Positions 4,337 to 6,445 of a stretch of 6,445 bases of DNA are shown piece by piece. The DNA comes from an uncultured Clostridia bacterium (GTDB taxonomy: Bacteria > Bacillota > Clostridia > Lachnospirales > Anaerotignaceae): contig CATZIM010000110.1 of assembly GCA_958420075.1 (NCBI GenBank), positions 1 through 6,445 of the forward strand. The letters run 5' to 3'. The notes under the pieces were generated by a model. That model made no database searches and was not told the DNA's origin. It saw nothing but the letters and a program-made list of their open reading frames with translations. Each line of letters begins with the position of its first letter. Position 1 is the first letter of the stretch. The translations under genes were made by a program, and so were the position numbers.

Positions 4337-6445
4337 GAATGAAATATGTAAATCAGCCCATTCGGAAAAAAGACGCCATGGCATTGGTAACAGGCAAACC
4401 TGTTTATACCGATGATATTGCGCCTAAGGATTGTCTGGTGGTAAAGGTGCTGCGCAGCCCCCATGCCCATGCGGAAATTCTGGAAATCAAAAAAGATATC
4501 GCGGAAAAACTGTCCGGTATCGTTTGTGTCCTGACTTATGAAGATGTGCCTCAGAAGCGTTTCACCATGGCAGGGCAGACATATCCTGAACCCAGCCCCT
4601 ATGACAGACTGATTCTGGACAAACGTGTCCGTTTCGTTGGGGATGCTGTTGCCATTGTGGCAGGGGAAACAGAAAAAGCCGTAGATCAGGCAATGAAAGT
4701 CATTAAAGTAAAATACGATGTGCTGGAACCTGTGCTGGATTTCCACGAAGCAAAAGATAATCCCATTCTGGTGCATCCTGAAGATAACTGGCAGGCGCTT
4801 TGTCCTGTAGGTGCGGACAACAAGCGGAATCTGTGTGCAAGCGGTCTGGAAGAACATGGCGATGTGGATAAAGTCATTGCAGAAAGCGATGTGGTTGTGG
4901 AAAACACTTACCACACAAAAGCCGTACAGCAGACCATGATGGAAACCTTCCGTACTTATACCCAGATGGACACTTACGGCAGACTGAACATCATCAGCTC
5001 CACACAGGTGCCTTTCCATGTACGCCGTATCCTGTCTAACGCGCTGGATATTCCTAAGTCCAAGATTCGTGTCATCAAACCCAGAATCGGCGGCGGTTTC
5101 GGTGCAAAACAGACTGTTGTAGCGGAAGTATATCCTGCTATCGTCACACTGAAAACAGGCAGACCTGCAAAAATCATTTATACCAGAGAAGAAAGCCTCA
5201 TTGCTTCTTCTCCCAGACATGAAATGGAAATCAAAGTGCGCATCGGTGCCAACAAAGACGGTCATATCCGTGGCATCGAAGTGAAAACACTGTCCAATAC
5301 AGGTGCATTCGGGGAACATGGCCCTACAACCGTTGGCCTGTCCGGTCATAAATCCATCCCTCTGTATAGCAAGGCGGAAGCATTCCGTTTCCAGTATGAT
5401 GTTGTTTACACAAACAAAATGTCCGCAGGTGCGTACCGTGGTTACGGTGCCACACAGGGTATTTTTGCTGTGGAATCTGCCATCAACGAACTGGCAGTGA
5501 AGCTGAATATGGACCCTGTGGCACTGCGTGAAATGAACCTGACCAGAGAAGGCGACGTCATGCACGCATACTACGGCGAAACAGCAAACAGCTGCACACT
5601 GGATCGTTGTCTGGAACGTACAGCGGAAATGATTGGCTGGAAAGAAAAATATCCCAGACGTGTGATGCCTGACGGCAAAATCCGTGGTGTAGGTATCGCT
5701 ATGGCTATGCAGGGTTCCGGTATTTCCAGCGTGGATACTGGTTCCGTTTCCATCAAGATCAATGACGACGGTTTCTATGCCCTGACCATCGGTGCATCCG
5801 ATATGGGTACTGGCTGTGACACCATTCTGTCCCAGATGGCAGCAGATTGTCTGGACTGCTCTGTGGATGATATCATCGTTTATGGCGTTGATACAGACGT
5901 TTCTCCTTATGACAGCGGTTCCTACGCATCCAGTACCACTTATGTGACAGGTATGGCCACAGTGAAAGCCTGCCAGACACTGGTGGACAAAATGAAAGCG
6001 TACGGTGCGGAAAAACTGGGCTGCTCCGTGGATGAAGTAGAATTTGACGGGGAAAAAGTATACAGCCTGAAAGACGGCAGCAGCATCAGTCGAAAAGATA
6101 TCGGCAATGCTATCATGTGCGCAGGGGAAAATGCCCTCTTTGCTACAGAAGCCCATTCTTCACCTGTTTCTCCTCCGCCTTTCATGGCTGGTGCCGTAGA
6201 AGTGGAAGTTGACCCTGAAACAGGTAGCGTGAAACTCATCGACTATGCGGCAGTGGTAGACTGCGGTACCGTTGTGAACCCCAACCTGGCAAGAGTACAG
6301 GTAGAAGGCGGTCTGGTACAGGGCATCGGTATGGCCCTTCATGAAAATATCACATATAATGAAAAAGGCGAATTGGCTGAAAATTCTTTGATGCAGTACA
6401 AAATCCCTACCCGTATGGATATGGGCAAACTGCGTGTGGAATTTG
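4333..6445 (+). CDS. Molybdenum hydroxylase molybdopterin-binding (large) subunit, 3' partial
   Basis: Catalytic subunit of a xanthine-dehydrogenase-family hydroxylase; 704 residues are visible before the right edge. Such enzymes hydroxylate N-heterocycles or aldehydes with oxygen from water at a molybdenum-cytosine or -guanine dinucleotide cofactor. Seen: an N-terminal hammerhead domain (about 14-125) opening with VTGKPVYTDDI, then the first cofactor domain with STQVP (Gln225, matching bovine Gln767), GGGFGAKQ at 253-260 and AYRGYGATQ at 367-375, then the second with DMGTGCDTILSQMAA at 490-504 and DSGSYASSTTYVTGMA at 527-542. AYRGYG argues against CO dehydrogenase (AYRCSFR). The C-terminal catalytic Glu motif is expected roughly 25 residues past the edge and cannot be checked. 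Gln260 stands where bovine xanthine oxidase has Glu802, and no Arg is seen near the Arg880 position, so the substrate is open. AAAGGGG (4322-4328) serves ATG 4333 (ATGA overlap) or, with a better 10-base spacing, ATG 4339, which would drop two residues. The long minus-strand ORF across this gene is a shadow. Confidence 0.95.
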   Translation, partial: MRMKYVNQPIRKKDAMALVTGKPVYTDDIAPKDCLVVKVLRSPHAHAEILEIKKDIAEKLSGIVCVLTYEDVPQKRFTMAGQTYPEPSPYDRLILDKRVRFVGDAVAIVAGETEKAVDQAMKVIKVKYDVLEPVLDFHEAKDNPILVHPEDNWQALCPVGADNKRNLCASGLEEHGDVDKVIAESDVVVENTYHTKAVQQTMMETFRTYTQMDTYGRLNIISSTQVPFHVRRILSNALDIPKSKIRVIKPRIGGGFGAKQTVVAEVYPAIVTLKTGRPAKIIYTREESLIASSPRHEMEIKVRIGANKDGHIRGIEVKTLSNTGAFGEHGPTTVGLSGHKSIPLYSKAEAFRFQYDVVYTNKMSAGAYRGYGATQGIFAVESAINELAVKLNMDPVALREMNLTREGDVMHAYYGETANSCTLDRCLERTAEMIGWKEKYPRRVMPDGKIRGVGIAMAMQGSGISSVDTGSVSIKINDDGFYALTIGASDMGTGCDTILSQMAADCLDCSVDDIIVYGVDTDVSPYDSGSYASSTTYVTGMATVKACQTLVDKMKAYGAEKLGCSVDEVEFDGEKVYSLKDGSSISRKDIGNAIMCAGENALFATEAHSSPVSPPPFMAGAVEVEVDPETGSVKLIDYAAVVDCGTVVNPNLARVQVEGGLVQGIGMALHENITYNEKGELAENSLMQYKIPTRMDMGKLRVEF

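Noticed and set aside
5416..5460. CO dehydrogenase (CoxL) identity for the large subunit
   Set aside because: The active-site loop reads AYRGYGATQ, not AYRCSFR, so the form I CO dehydrogenase signature is absent.
4315..6156. A 613-codon open frame on the minus strand opposite the molybdenum subunit
   Set aside because: It lies wholly opposite a well-recognised gene. Its product is His/Cys/Phe-rich with no known motif, as expected for the reverse of a biased coding strand.

Overview
The window shows one end of a drug-exporter-type ABC transporter operon and the start of a separate operon for a three-subunit molybdenum hydroxylase of the xanthine dehydrogenase family. All real genes are on the + strand and tightly packed. 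The codon habits, strong AGGAGG/AGGGG ribosome binding sites, and the style of both protein sets point to an anaerobic Firmicute (Clostridia such as Lachnospiraceae or relatives, possibly Negativicutes). That placement is inference from family resemblance; no rRNA or other phylogenetic marker is present.

Region 1 (1-2686): two ABC half-transporter genes overlap by 4 bases. The first enters from the left edge with only its nucleotide-binding domain visible. The second is complete (634 aa). Their motifs are complementary: the first has a non-catalytic Walker B/switch pair (Asp for Glu, Gln for His) but a good VSGGQ signature, while the second has an intact Walker B Glu and His but an altered LSQGQ signature. 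This is the known design of heterodimeric exporters with one degenerate ATP site (TM287/288, BmrCD and LmrCD type). An intrinsic terminator at 2703-2749 ends this operon.

Region 2 (2750-3077): about 330 bases that hold no convincing gene. They contain two candidate extended -10 promoters, a 12-base direct repeat, a weak small ORF with a ribosome binding site, and an A/G-rich leader ending in a strong ribosome binding site.

Region 3 (3078-6445): three genes in the order FAD subunit, [2Fe-2S] subunit, molybdenum subunit, joined by 4-base ATGA overlaps. Electrons would pass from the substrate oxidised at the molybdenum centre, through two [2Fe-2S] clusters, to FAD and then to an acceptor. The molybdenum subunit runs off the right edge before its expected C-terminal catalytic Glu. 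Two residues that contact purines in bovine xanthine oxidase appear to be replaced, so the substrate should not be assumed to be xanthine.

I found no mobile element, CRISPR array, RNA gene or clear new system. The most useful leads are the unassigned substrate of the hydroxylase and the control region upstream of it.
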